Source of the DNA: Gemmatimonadetes bacterium T265
GTDB taxonomy: Bacteria > Gemmatimonadota > Gemmatimonadetes > Gemmatimonadales > Gemmatimonadaceae
DNA length: 64,000 nucleotides
NCBI GenBank assembly: GCA_019973575.1
Contig: BPUI01000002.1
Span: forward strand, 992,001 to 1,056,000
Direction: 5' to 3'
Position 1 is the first letter of the stretch. Every line of letters begins with the position of its first letter. Shown here in pieces: positions 13,685 through 22,005 of the stretch. Below the pieces are notes generated by a model, which had not been told where the DNA came from, ran no database searches, and worked only from the letters and a program-made list of their open reading frames with translations. Both the position numbers and the translations under genes were made by a program.

Positions 13685-14832
13685 GCGGGGCGGTCGCGCC
13701 GCCGTCGCACGCGTCGGTCGCCGCTGCCGCCCGCGCACGGCGCGCCGGTCGCGCTAGCCCGATCGGCCGCGGCATCTCCGCGTCCGTCGCCGCCCACGCA
13801 CTCGCGATCGTCGCGATCCTGCTCGTCGCGCGCGACCGGTCGCGCCCGACCGCGCCGCCGGTGTACCGCGTCACGTTAGTCGCCGCCCCCGCGGGATCGT
13901 CGGTTCAGCCGACGACCGCCGCGCCCGACGTCGGCACGCGCGTATCGCCGAGCCCAGCCCCGACGTCGGACGCGGCGCCGCCGGCGCCGGCCATGTCCGC
14001 GCCTCGTGTGCTGCCGGTGCCGCGAGCAGTACCCCCGCACGTGGCGACGTCGGACGGCGGACCTCACGCGTTGATCGCACCGCCCGTGCGTGCGCCGTTG
14101 CGCGCGACGCCGCGTCCGACGGCACCGGCCGTTGCGACGCATCACGCGTCGCCGCCGAGTCCGATCATACCGAGCAGCGCGCCCAAGCGCTCGGTGCTCG
14201 CCGCGGCCAACACCGCGACGACGCCACGCCGGCCAGTGCCCCCATCACACGCGGCCGACGCGCCGGCAGCCAAGCGCAGTGTTACGAGCGCCGTCGCGAG
14301 TCACCCGACGTCGCCGGAGCCAGTGGCGTCCAAGCATCCCACGCGTACCGCGTCGACGTCGAACGCAGCTCCCCCGAACGCGTCCGCGGCCCCGACGCGC
14401 GCTTCGGCCGATTCCCGTCGTCCCGGTCAGCCGGCCTCGCAACACGCGCCGTCCAAGGCGACCGCCGCGGTCAAGGGCGCGACCGGGACGACCGCCGCGA
14501 GAGGGCACGACGTCGCCGACGTGCGCGTCGTCGGGCTCGAATTCCCATACCCGGGATACCTCGACAATCTCGTCCGGCAGGTCCGCCTGCGGTTCGAGCC
14601 GACGCAGGCGAGCGCGGGCCTGCATGCCGATCTCGCGTTCGTCGTCGGCCGCGACGGCGCGGTGACGGGATTGCGCGTCGTGCGCGGCTCCGGTAGCTAC
14701 GCGTTCGACCTCGAGGCGCAGGGGGCCGTCGAAGCGGCGGGCGCCGCGCGCGCGTTCGGCCCGCTTCCCGACAGGTTCCACGCCCCGGCGTTGCCGGTGA
14801 CGTTCAGCTTCGACCCACGCGCCACACCGTGA
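13681..14832 (+). CDS. tolA: TolA/TonB-like energy transducer with Pro/Ala/Thr-rich spacer
   Basis: By position and architecture this is the TolA of the Tol-Pal system, linking TolQR to the outer membrane. The 383 aa start at GTG 13681, overlapping tolR. A transmembrane helix (about residues 32-50, SVAAHALAIVAILLVA) is followed by about 210 residues rich in Pro, Ala, Ser and Thr, and then a C-terminal TonB/TolA-like domain (EFPYPGYLDNLVRQVRLRF... GAVTGLRVVRGSG). Classical TolA has a long Ala/Lys helical stalk; here the spacer looks disordered and TonB-like. A TonB cannot be fully excluded, but tolB and pal directly downstream favour TolA. Confidence 0.8.
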   Translation: MSGAVAPPSHASVAAAARARRAGRASPIGRGISASVAAHALAIVAILLVARDRSRPTAPPVYRVTLVAAPAGSSVQPTTAAPDVGTRVSPSPAPTSDAAPPAPAMSAPRVLPVPRAVPPHVATSDGGPHALIAPPVRAPLRATPRPTAPAVATHHASPPSPIIPSSAPKRSVLAAANTATTPRRPVPPSHAADAPAAKRSVTSAVASHPTSPEPVASKHPTRTASTSNAAPPNASAAPTRASADSRRPGQPASQHAPSKATAAVKGATGTTAARGHDVADVRVVGLEFPYPGYLDNLVRQVRLRFEPTQASAGLHADLAFVVGRDGAVTGLRVVRGSGSYAFDLEAQGAVEAAGAARAFGPLPDRFHAPALPVTFSFDPRATP

Positions 14833-16148
14833 GAACCAACGTTGCTGCGGTCGTGCCGCGTTCGCTGAGCCGCGCGCTCGTCGCGCTGACCGTCTGTACG
14901 CTGCCGGGCGCGGTGCGTCTCGCCGCGCAGGACACGACGCGCGCCGGCGTCAGCGTGCGACTCGCGTACGACACGCGCACGCGCCCGACGCTGCTCGTGC
15001 CGCCCGTTCCCGGACCGTTCGGGGATTCGGTGACCGCAATCCTGCGCCGCGATCTCGACTTCGGCGACCGTGTGACCGTCGGCGACGCGATCGCGGCAGA
15101 CGCGGTCGTCGCCGGCGGCAACGTCGATTACAGCGCGGCCGCCCGCGCCGGCGCGGCGGGCGTCGTGCGCGCGACGGTGACTGGCAACACGCTCCACCTG
15201 GCGCTCTACGACGTGAGCGCGCGTCGGACCACCGCCACGCGTGACGTCACGCTCCCGGCGACCGCGCCGGGCCCCGCGTGGCGCCTAACGGTTCACGCGG
15301 CCGCGGACGAAGCCGAACGTTGGGCGACCGGCGTCCGCGGCATCTCGGCGACGCGCGTCCTCTTCGTCCGCGACGGACGGATCTGGAGCGCCGACAGCGA
15401 CGGCGAGAATGTCCGCGCACTCACCGGCGCCGGGGCGTTGTCGCCCGCGTGGCTCCCCGACGTCCGCGGCGTGGTCTACAGCACACTCGACGCCGACGGC
15501 GCGCAGCGGATCGTGATCCGGACGTACGACGGCGGGCTCCCCGGTCCGGCGCGGACGATCGCGGCCGGGGGAGTCCTCAACCTCACACCCGCGGTGTCGC
15601 CCGACGGGCAGACCGTCGCGTACGCGCACGGCGAGGAGGACGGAACGGACCTGTACGCCGTTCCGATGGACGGCGGTACGCCGCGCCGGATGACCGTCGG
15701 GCGTGGGACGGATAACGTCTCGCCGGCGTTCGCGCCCGACGGGCGTCGCGTCGTCTTCACCTCCGGCCGCTCGGGTCACCCCGAGGTGTATATTGCCGAC
15801 GCCGACGGCACGAACGCGGAGCTCCTCACGGACTTCGAGTTCTCGTCGCGCAATTACCGCTCCAACCCGAGCTGGTCGCCCGACGGCCGACTCGTGGCGT
15901 TCCAGTCGCTCGTGGGCGGCCGGTTCCAGCTCTGCACGATCGAGGTGCGTGGGCGGACGGCCCGCTGCCTGTCCACGCCGGAACGCACCGAGGACCCGTC
16001 GTGGGCGCCCGACTCACGCCACCTTGTTGCCACCGCCACCCGCGGCGCGGCGCGTCTCGTCGTCCTCGACGCCGAGACCGGTCGCGCACGCACGCTCGTC
16101 GCCGGGCGCGCGCCGCGAATGCCGGCGTGGTCGCCGCCGCTGCGCTGA
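14829..16148 (+). CDS. tolB: Tol-Pal system beta-propeller protein TolB
   Basis: Periplasmic protein that binds Pal and TolA. The 439 aa begin at GTG 14829, overlapping tolA by 4 bases. A signal peptide ends around the AQDTT sequence near residue 33. An N-terminal domain (about residues 35-160) precedes a beta-propeller built from repeated WD40-like units with the pattern SPDG/APDGR (for example AVSPDGQTVAYAHGEEDG, SPAFAPDGRRVVFTSGRSG, NPSWSPDGRLVAFQS). Length and architecture match TolB. Confidence 0.95.
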   Translation: MRTNVAAVVPRSLSRALVALTVCTLPGAVRLAAQDTTRAGVSVRLAYDTRTRPTLLVPPVPGPFGDSVTAILRRDLDFGDRVTVGDAIAADAVVAGGNVDYSAAARAGAAGVVRATVTGNTLHLALYDVSARRTTATRDVTLPATAPGPAWRLTVHAAADEAERWATGVRGISATRVLFVRDGRIWSADSDGENVRALTGAGALSPAWLPDVRGVVYSTLDADGAQRIVIRTYDGGLPGPARTIAAGGVLNLTPAVSPDGQTVAYAHGEEDGTDLYAVPMDGGTPRRMTVGRGTDNVSPAFAPDGRRVVFTSGRSGHPEVYIADADGTNAELLTDFEFSSRNYRSNPSWSPDGRLVAFQSLVGGRFQLCTIEVRGRTARCLSTPERTEDPSWAPDSRHLVATATRGAARLVVLDAETGRARTLVAGRAPRMPAWSPPLR

Positions 16149-16203
16149 CCACCGCGCCGGCGCGGCTTCGTCCGTGGCGACGCGCCCGCCCCCAACCGCC
16201 CGC

Positions 16204-16851
16204 ATGACCACGTTTCACGCGCGGCCGCGCGTCGCGCCGCTGCTGCTCGCCCTGACTCTTGCGGCGGCGTCCGCCTGCCGCCGCGCGCGGCCCGCGGGCG
16301 CGCCGACGCCGACCGCCGGCGCCAACGACCAGGCTCGCCTCGACAGCATCGCGCGCGCGCGGACCCGCGACTCGCTGGACGCCGCCCAGCGCGCCCGCGC
16401 GCTCCGCGATTCCGCCGCGCTCGCCGACGCGCAACGCGCGGCGCGCGCCGGCCGGGGCGCGCGCGACAGCGCCGTCACCTCGGCGCGCGCGGTGCTCGTC
16501 GTCCCCGTCTACTTCGACTACGACCAGTCGGAGCTGCGCGACGACACGCGCGCCGCGCTCGAGGCGAAGCTCGCCATCCTCGCGCGGTATCCGGCGCTCC
16601 GCGTGCGCGTCGCCGGGCACACCGACGACCGCGGCGCCGACGAGTACAACCTCGCGTTGGGCGGACGCCGCGCCGCCGCCGTGAAGCGGTATTTCGCGGA
16701 GCGCGGCGTCGACGCCGACCGCATCGACGTCGTGAGCTTCGGCAAGGAGCGCCCGACCTGCGAGGCCGAGGACGAGTCGTGCTGGGGCCGGAACCGCCGC
16801 GCCGAGTTCGCCGTCGTGCGGGGCGGCGAAACGTTAGGCAGCGCTCCGTGA
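16204..16851 (+). CDS. pal: Peptidoglycan-associated lipoprotein Pal (OmpA-C domain)
   Basis: Outer-membrane lipoprotein that anchors the membrane to peptidoglycan and binds TolB. The 215 aa start at ATG 16204. The signal peptide ends with ASAC, a slightly loose lipobox, putting the acylated Cys at about residue 25. A charged Arg/Ala/Asp-rich linker follows, then the OmpA-like domain from about residue 100 with YFDYDQSELRDDTR, GHTDDRGADEYN and GRRAAAVKRYF, the peptidoglycan-binding residues included. Overlaps cpoB by 4 bases. Confidence 0.94.
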   Translation: MTTFHARPRVAPLLLALTLAAASACRRARPAGAPTPTAGANDQARLDSIARARTRDSLDAAQRARALRDSAALADAQRAARAGRGARDSAVTSARAVLVVPVYFDYDQSELRDDTRAALEAKLAILARYPALRVRVAGHTDDRGADEYNLALGGRRAAAVKRYFAERGVDADRIDVVSFGKERPTCEAEDESCWGRNRRAEFAVVRGGETLGSAP

Positions 16852-17711
16852 CGCGGCGCGGCGCCGGACGCCGGCTCGTCCGGGTCGCGGCGGCGGCGCT
16901 GGTCGCGGGCGCGGGCAGCGGATGCCTCGCGACGCACAACGACGTGCTGGCGCTGCAGCTCGACCTCGCGAACGCGCGGCGCGAGGCGCTCCGCGCCGAT
17001 TCCGCCCGCGCCGCGTCGGTCGACGCGAGGCTGAGCGCACTCGAAGCCGCGATCCGCGCCCTCGCGGACACCGTGGCCGGGGCGGGGCAGCGCGCCTCGC
17101 ATTTCGAGGGTGACGCGCGCGAGCAGTTGCGCGCCGTGCGCGAGCAGCTGATTCAGGTGCAGGAACTCACGGGCCAGAGTCAGCGACGGCTTCAGGACCT
17201 GCGTGCGTCTCTCGACGCGCGCACCGACGCGGTCGCGCCGTCCCCGGCGCCCGCCACGCCTCCGCCGCCGGCGCGTTCGGTCGCGGTCGCGTCCGACAGC
17301 CCGCCGCCCGCGCGACTGGCGCCCGGGGCCGCGGAGCTGTATCGCGTCGCGACGCAACAACTGCGTCGGGGGAGTTACGGCACGGCCCGCGTCGCGCTCA
17401 CGGACCTGCTCCGCCGCTACCCGGATTCGGAGCTCGCACCGGACGCCGAGTACGCGCTCGCCGAGTCGTACGCGGGCGAACGGAACACTGGGGCCGCTGA
17501 CTCGGTGTACAACGCGGTCGTGACGCGATACCCGGAGTCTCCGCGCGCCGCCACGGCGTTGTACAAGCGCGCGCGCGCGCGGCAGGACGCCGGGCGGCGC
17601 GCGGACGCGAGGGCGATCTACGACGAACTGCTGCGCCGCTATCCGCACGCGGACGAGGCGACGCTCGCCCGCGACGCGATCCGCGCCATGACACCCCGGA
17701 GAGGTCCGTGA
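16848..17711 (+). CDS. cpoB: CpoB/YbgF-like TPR lipoprotein of the Tol-Pal operon
   Basis: Periplasmic coordinator associated with Tol-Pal and septal peptidoglycan synthesis in model bacteria. The 287 aa start at GTG 16848, overlapping pal. A short signal ends at the lipobox GSGC (Cys at about residue 25), so unlike E. coli CpoB this copy appears lipid-anchored. A coiled-coil region (about 30-135) rich in Ala/Arg/Leu precedes a Pro-rich linker and then TPR repeats (ELYRVATQQLRRGSYGTARVAL, DAEYALAESYAGERNTGAADSVY, ATALYKRARARQDAG), the layout of YbgF/CpoB. It overlaps tatC by 4 bases. Confidence 0.9.
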   Translation: MTRRGAGRRLVRVAAAALVAGAGSGCLATHNDVLALQLDLANARREALRADSARAASVDARLSALEAAIRALADTVAGAGQRASHFEGDAREQLRAVREQLIQVQELTGQSQRRLQDLRASLDARTDAVAPSPAPATPPPPARSVAVASDSPPPARLAPGAAELYRVATQQLRRGSYGTARVALTDLLRRYPDSELAPDAEYALAESYAGERNTGAADSVYNAVVTRYPESPRAATALYKRARARQDAGRRADARAIYDELLRRYPHADEATLARDAIRAMTPRRGP

Positions 17712-18640
17712 CCGCGCCGGCCCCACGCCGCACGACCGCCGGCGAGATGCCGTTCCTCGAACACCTGGAGGAGCTGCGGTGGCGTCTCGTCTGGTCACTC
17801 GGCGCCCTCGGGGCCGGCTTCCTCGTCGCGTTCGCGGTGGTCTCGAAGGTCGACATCATCCGCATGCTCGAGCGTCCCGTGCTGCCGTACCTGCACGGGC
17901 ACAAGCTCGTCTATACGCACCCGGGCGACCCGTTCACGATCGTCCTGAACGCCGCGCTCGTCCTCGGCGTGCTGATCGCGTCGCCAATCATCGCGTATCA
18001 GGTGTGGGCGTTCATCTCGCCCGCGCTGCACCGTCACGAGAAGCGGGTCGTCGTGCCGGTCATGGTCGGCGCCGCGGCGCTGTTCGCGGCGGGCGTCTCG
18101 CTCGCCTTCTTTGCGGTCCTGCCGTTCACGCTCGGCTTTTTGCTCAACTTTCAAACGGCGTCGCTCGACCCGATGCTGACGGCGAGCGAGTACTTCGGGT
18201 TCGCGATCAACCTCGCCCTCGCGTTCGGCGTCGTCTTCGAGCTCCCGATCCTGATCCTCGCGCTCACGGCGCTCGGACTGGTCACGCCGGCGACGCTCAA
18301 GAAGTTCCGGCGCCACGCGCTCGTCCTCTGCGTGATCGGGGCGGCGTTCGTGACCCCCGGCGCCGATCCGACGTCGCTCTTCGCGCTCTCGGTGCCGTTG
18401 TACCTGCTTTACGAGGTCAGCATTCTCCTCTCGATCGTCGTGTTTCGGCGCCGCGAGCGGCGCGCCGCCGCGGCGGCGCGGGCCGAGGCGCTCGCGCCGG
18501 GGTATGCCGCGCCTGCGGTGTTCAGCCCCGAGGCGAGTCCCGACGGCCCAGCCTCGGTCGGTGCGCCCCGCTCGCTCGTCACGGCGGGCACGACGGCCGC
18601 CAGCGCGGGCCCGGTTCGACTCGATCAGGACGAGACGTGA
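17708..18640 (+). CDS. tatC: Sec-independent translocase subunit TatC
   Basis: Polytopic receptor of the twin-arginine pathway, which exports folded proteins. The 310 aa begin at GTG 17708. The N-terminal signature MPFLEHLEELRWRLVWS is diagnostic, and six hydrophobic helices follow, including the FISPALHRHEKR loop and the FEFPI-type segment (here FELPILIL). About 60 residues of Ala/Pro-rich extension follow the last helix. The single tatA-type gene is 8 kb away at 26258. Tight overlap with cpoB and lptD places tatC inside the envelope operon. Confidence 0.97.
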   Translation: MTAPAPRRTTAGEMPFLEHLEELRWRLVWSLGALGAGFLVAFAVVSKVDIIRMLERPVLPYLHGHKLVYTHPGDPFTIVLNAALVLGVLIASPIIAYQVWAFISPALHRHEKRVVVPVMVGAAALFAAGVSLAFFAVLPFTLGFLLNFQTASLDPMLTASEYFGFAINLALAFGVVFELPILILALTALGLVTPATLKKFRRHALVLCVIGAAFVTPGADPTSLFALSVPLYLLYEVSILLSIVVFRRRERRAAAAARAEALAPGYAAPAVFSPEASPDGPASVGAPRSLVTAGTTAASAGPVRLDQDET

Positions 18641-21600
18641 ACGTCACGCGTCGCGGTGATTTGTCAGAGCGCGGCGGCGCGCGCGCGCTCCTCGTGGAGC
18701 CGGGTACCGGCGTCGTCGTCGCGGTCCTGCTCGCCTGCGCCGCGCTTCCGAGCGCGACCGCCGCGCAGGTACCGGCCGCGCCACGGCCGGCGCCGCGCGA
18801 CACGACGGCGCCCCGCCCCACGCGCGCCGACACGACCGTCCGCAACACGACGCAACGCGACACGACGCCGCGCGATACGGTCCGGCGTGAGACGACCCGT
18901 CGCGACACCACCGCCCGGGACACCACCGCGCGCGCGCGCCGCGACAGCACGCGGCGCGACTCGGCGCTCTTCGTCTTCGCGCCCGAAGACTCGCTGATGC
19001 AGGCGCTCCGCGCCCGGCGCAACTACGACGTCGTGCGCTACCAGGGCGATACGGTCAAGTTCGGCGCGCGCGACCGGGTCCTGACCCTGCGCGGGAAGCC
19101 GAGCGCGGTACAGCGCGATTCGGCCATCCTCGTCGGGCCGACGATCCGCTACGACGACTCGCTGCAGGTCGTGACCGCGAGCGTCGCCGGGGGCGCGAAG
19201 GACAGCGTCGTCCTGCGCGACCCGTCGCAGGGGTCCGACGTCGTCGTGCGCGACGCGGTGCGGTACAACCTCGCCGAGCGCCGCGGCGTCGTCCGCGGGT
19301 TCAGCACGTCGGCCACGCAGGGCGAGACGTGGTACGTCCAGGGCGGCCGCGCGGCGTTCGCCGCCGCCGACAGCCTCACGACGCCTAACGTGCCGAAGGG
19401 CGCCGAGGGACAGCGCGTGTTCTACGCGCACGACGCCTCGGTCACGAGCTGCAACGAGGAGGTGCCGCACTACCACTTCGTCGCACACGACGTGAAGATG
19501 GTCAGCAAGCGGCTGCTCGTAATCCGGCCCGCGACGCTCTACATCGGCGACGTGCCGGTGCTCTGGCTGCCGTTCGTGTACCAGGACACGCGCCCCGGCC
19601 GCCGGAGCGGCTTGCTCCGCCCCGTCTTCGGCCCCGCCGAGTTGCTCCGCAACAGCCCGACCTACCAGCGCTCGGTGCGGCACTTCGGGTACTACACGAA
19701 CCTCGGCGACTACGCCGACGCGAGCGCGTGGATCGACTACCGCAGCGGCGCGCGCCCCGGCGGCTACTACGGGTACGGCGAGTTCACCACCACCGTCGAG
19801 ACGCGGTACCGCTCGATCGACCGCCAGCTCAGCGGCGACCTCGCGGTCAAGCGCACCTCGCTGACGAGCGGGCTCCGCAGCCTCGACGTCTCGTTCGACC
19901 ACGCGCAGCAGTTCACGCAGGACCGGAGCCTGCGCGCGAACATCAATTATTCGCAGAATACCACCGTTCAGCGGATCAACACGTTCGACCCGAACCAGGT
20001 GCTCGGGACGATCCGCTCGAACGCGGCGTACACGGACCGGTACGGCCCCGTGTCCGCGTCGCTCAGCGGGGCGGCGACCGAGTACGCCGGGCGCCCCGAC
20101 CGGACGCTCGACTTCCCGCAGCTCACGCTCAACTCGCGCACGATCAGCGTCACCCCGTGGCTCGACTGGACTCCGACGCTCTCGCTGACGAACTCGCAGT
20201 CGTTCCGGCTCACGCAGGCTACCCAGTTCAGCTACCTGTATCACCTCAACGCCGCAGGCAACGTCGACAGCACGCGCGTCAACGCCTCGACGCGGCAGAC
20301 GACGCTCGCGTTCGGCACGCCGATCAAGGTGTTCGGCTTCTCGATCGGCCTGCCCGTCAACTTCACCGAGAACGTCACGAACGCCCCGCAGCGACTCCCG
20401 GTGTTCGCGAACATCAACGACTCGACGACGCGCCAGTACCGCGTCTTCAACCAGACCTTCACGTCGTCGTTCGACGTCTCGCCGAGCATCTCGCTGCCCT
20501 CGCTGTTTCAGGGCACGTGGAATTTGTCGCCGAACGTGAACCTGGTGAACGTCGACCAGGGCGGGCTCCTGTTCCGGTCGCAGTACAGCGGCGGCAAGTA
20601 CGTCACGGCGGCCAAGCGGCTGACCTACGGCCTGACCGCGGCGCCAACCCTCTACGCGTTCATCCACGGGTTCGGCGCGGTCGAGCGGTTCCGGAACTCG
20701 ATCAACCCGACCCTCACGTACTCGTTCTCGCCGAAGGCGACGGTGAGCGACGAGTACCTGCGCGCGACCGGCGCGACGCGCCAGGGGTACCTCGGCGCGC
20801 TGAAGCAGAACCGCATCACGCTCGGCTTCTCGACCAACCTCGAAGCCAAGCTGCGCGCGCGCCCCGCCAAGCCCGCCGCCGGCGACACCGCCGCGGGATT
20901 TGCGACGACGGGCCGCTCGGCGGGCGCATCGCCGACGTCGCCGCTGCCGCCCGACAGCACGACGCGACTCGCCGCCTTCCCGGGCCCGCAGGTCCCGAAC
21001 GCGCCGATCCTCTCGACCGGTGGCGGCTCGACGAACGACGAGCGTCGCGTCCTCAAGGTGGTCTCGCTGAACTTTTCGTCGCTCAGCTACGACTTCGTGC
21101 GCAAGGACAGCACCGGGCGCGGGTTCGTCGATCCGACGTTCAGCTACTCGGCGACGTCCGATCTGCTCCCCGGCTTCAGCCTGCGGTCCGACTACTCGCT
21201 CTACCTCGGCGACCCGACGAGCGACACCGCGCGATTCAAACCGTACCGCACAGGCACGAGCGTCACCTTCCAGCTCGACCGCAACAGCGGACTGTTCGGC
21301 GTCCTCTCGCGGCTGTTCGGCATCAAGAACGGCCGCAACACGACCCCGACGCCGTCCCCGACGCAAACGGCGCCGGGGGACGTCGCGGGCGGCGACCCGG
21401 AGTTCGCGCGCCAGGCGGCCGCGTCGCGGGTCGCCGGGAGCCGCGGGTACGACGCGCGGAACGCCATCGTTCCACAACAGTTCACGCTCGGCGTCACGTA
21501 CACCGAGTCGCGGCAGCGCCCGGACATCCGCGGTGGGACGACGATCGCGAACCCGTACACACAATGCTCGGGCTTCGCCGCGGGCCAGGAGTTCTTGCAG

Positions 21601-21960
21601 TCGCTGTGCATCGCGCAGGCGCAGACCACCGGCCTCGGCAACACGACGCAGCTCACCTCGTCGGTCCGCGGGTCGGCGATCTACATCACCCCGCCGCAAC
21701 AGTCGCTGAGCGTGAACTCGGCGTTCCACATCACCCAGAAGTGGGGCGCGGGGTGGAACACGATCTACGACGTGTACCGCAAGCAGTTCGCGAGCAACAG
21801 CGTGCAGCTGCAGCGCGAGCTACACGACTGGCGCGCGAACTTCAACTTCACGCAATCGCCCAACGGCAACTTCGCGTTCTCGTTCGCGATCGCGCTCAAG
21901 GCGGAGCCGGACCTCAAGTTCGACTACAACCGGCAGACGGTGCGCTCGGCGCAACCCTGA
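18637..21960 (+). CDS. lptD: LPS-assembly outer-membrane protein LptD
   Basis: Outer-membrane barrel that inserts LPS into the outer leaflet. The 1107 aa start at GTG 18637, overlapping tatC by 4 bases; the frame is open further upstream only as a shadow of tatC. A signal peptide ends near residue 43. Residues 54-108 are a low-complexity Arg-Asp-Thr-Thr repeat. The OstA/LptA-like jellyroll domain follows (about 110-330, with VRYQGDTVKFGARDRVLTLRG), then the LptD barrel region, whose start is marked by VPVLWLPFVYQDTRPGRRSGLLRP. Many alternating beta-strands run to the C-terminus. Only two cysteine regions are visible, so the E. coli disulphide pattern may not apply. Confidence 0.92.
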   Translation: MNVTRRGDLSERGGARALLVEPGTGVVVAVLLACAALPSATAAQVPAAPRPAPRDTTAPRPTRADTTVRNTTQRDTTPRDTVRRETTRRDTTARDTTARARRDSTRRDSALFVFAPEDSLMQALRARRNYDVVRYQGDTVKFGARDRVLTLRGKPSAVQRDSAILVGPTIRYDDSLQVVTASVAGGAKDSVVLRDPSQGSDVVVRDAVRYNLAERRGVVRGFSTSATQGETWYVQGGRAAFAAADSLTTPNVPKGAEGQRVFYAHDASVTSCNEEVPHYHFVAHDVKMVSKRLLVIRPATLYIGDVPVLWLPFVYQDTRPGRRSGLLRPVFGPAELLRNSPTYQRSVRHFGYYTNLGDYADASAWIDYRSGARPGGYYGYGEFTTTVETRYRSIDRQLSGDLAVKRTSLTSGLRSLDVSFDHAQQFTQDRSLRANINYSQNTTVQRINTFDPNQVLGTIRSNAAYTDRYGPVSASLSGAATEYAGRPDRTLDFPQLTLNSRTISVTPWLDWTPTLSLTNSQSFRLTQATQFSYLYHLNAAGNVDSTRVNASTRQTTLAFGTPIKVFGFSIGLPVNFTENVTNAPQRLPVFANINDSTTRQYRVFNQTFTSSFDVSPSISLPSLFQGTWNLSPNVNLVNVDQGGLLFRSQYSGGKYVTAAKRLTYGLTAAPTLYAFIHGFGAVERFRNSINPTLTYSFSPKATVSDEYLRATGATRQGYLGALKQNRITLGFSTNLEAKLRARPAKPAAGDTAAGFATTGRSAGASPTSPLPPDSTTRLAAFPGPQVPNAPILSTGGGSTNDERRVLKVVSLNFSSLSYDFVRKDSTGRGFVDPTFSYSATSDLLPGFSLRSDYSLYLGDPTSDTARFKPYRTGTSVTFQLDRNSGLFGVLSRLFGIKNGRNTTPTPSPTQTAPGDVAGGDPEFARQAAASRVAGSRGYDARNAIVPQQFTLGVTYTESRQRPDIRGGTTIANPYTQCSGFAAGQEFLQSLCIAQAQTTGLGNTTQLTSSVRGSAIYITPPQQSLSVNSAFHITQKWGAGWNTIYDVYRKQFASNSVQLQRELHDWRANFNFTQSPNGNFAFSFAIALKAEPDLKFDYNRQTVRSAQP
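18796..18960 (+). repeat. Coding low-complexity repeat in lptD (Arg-Asp-Thr-Thr)
   Basis: About ten imperfect copies of a 12-21 base unit around CGCGACACGACG encode [R/A]DTT or variants (RDTT, ADTT, RDTV, RETT, RDST) between the LptD signal peptide and its first domain. Such a run is prone to slippage and probably forms a flexible periplasmic linker. Confidence 0.75.
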
Positions 21961-21992
21961 CATAGGGCGGCGCGTCGGGACGACGCCTCGAC

Positions 21993-21998
21993 TACACT
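21993..21998 (+). promoter_or_regulatory. -10 box of the radical SAM gene, leaderless-type
   Basis: TACACT ends 7 bases before the ATG at 22006, with no ribosome site between. It gives the radical SAM gene its own promoter only 33 bases after the lptD stop. Confidence 0.5.
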
Positions 21999-22005
21999 GC
22001 GCCGC

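Noticed and set aside
17779-18636. Upstream extension of the lptD frame
   Set aside because: It is an out-of-frame shadow of tatC; the GTGA overlap at 18637 followed by a signal peptide marks the real start.
18664-21729. Open frame of 1021 codons on the minus strand opposite lptD
   Set aside because: Composition is a mirror of lptD codon structure with no recognisable domain; lptD has signal peptide and family motifs.
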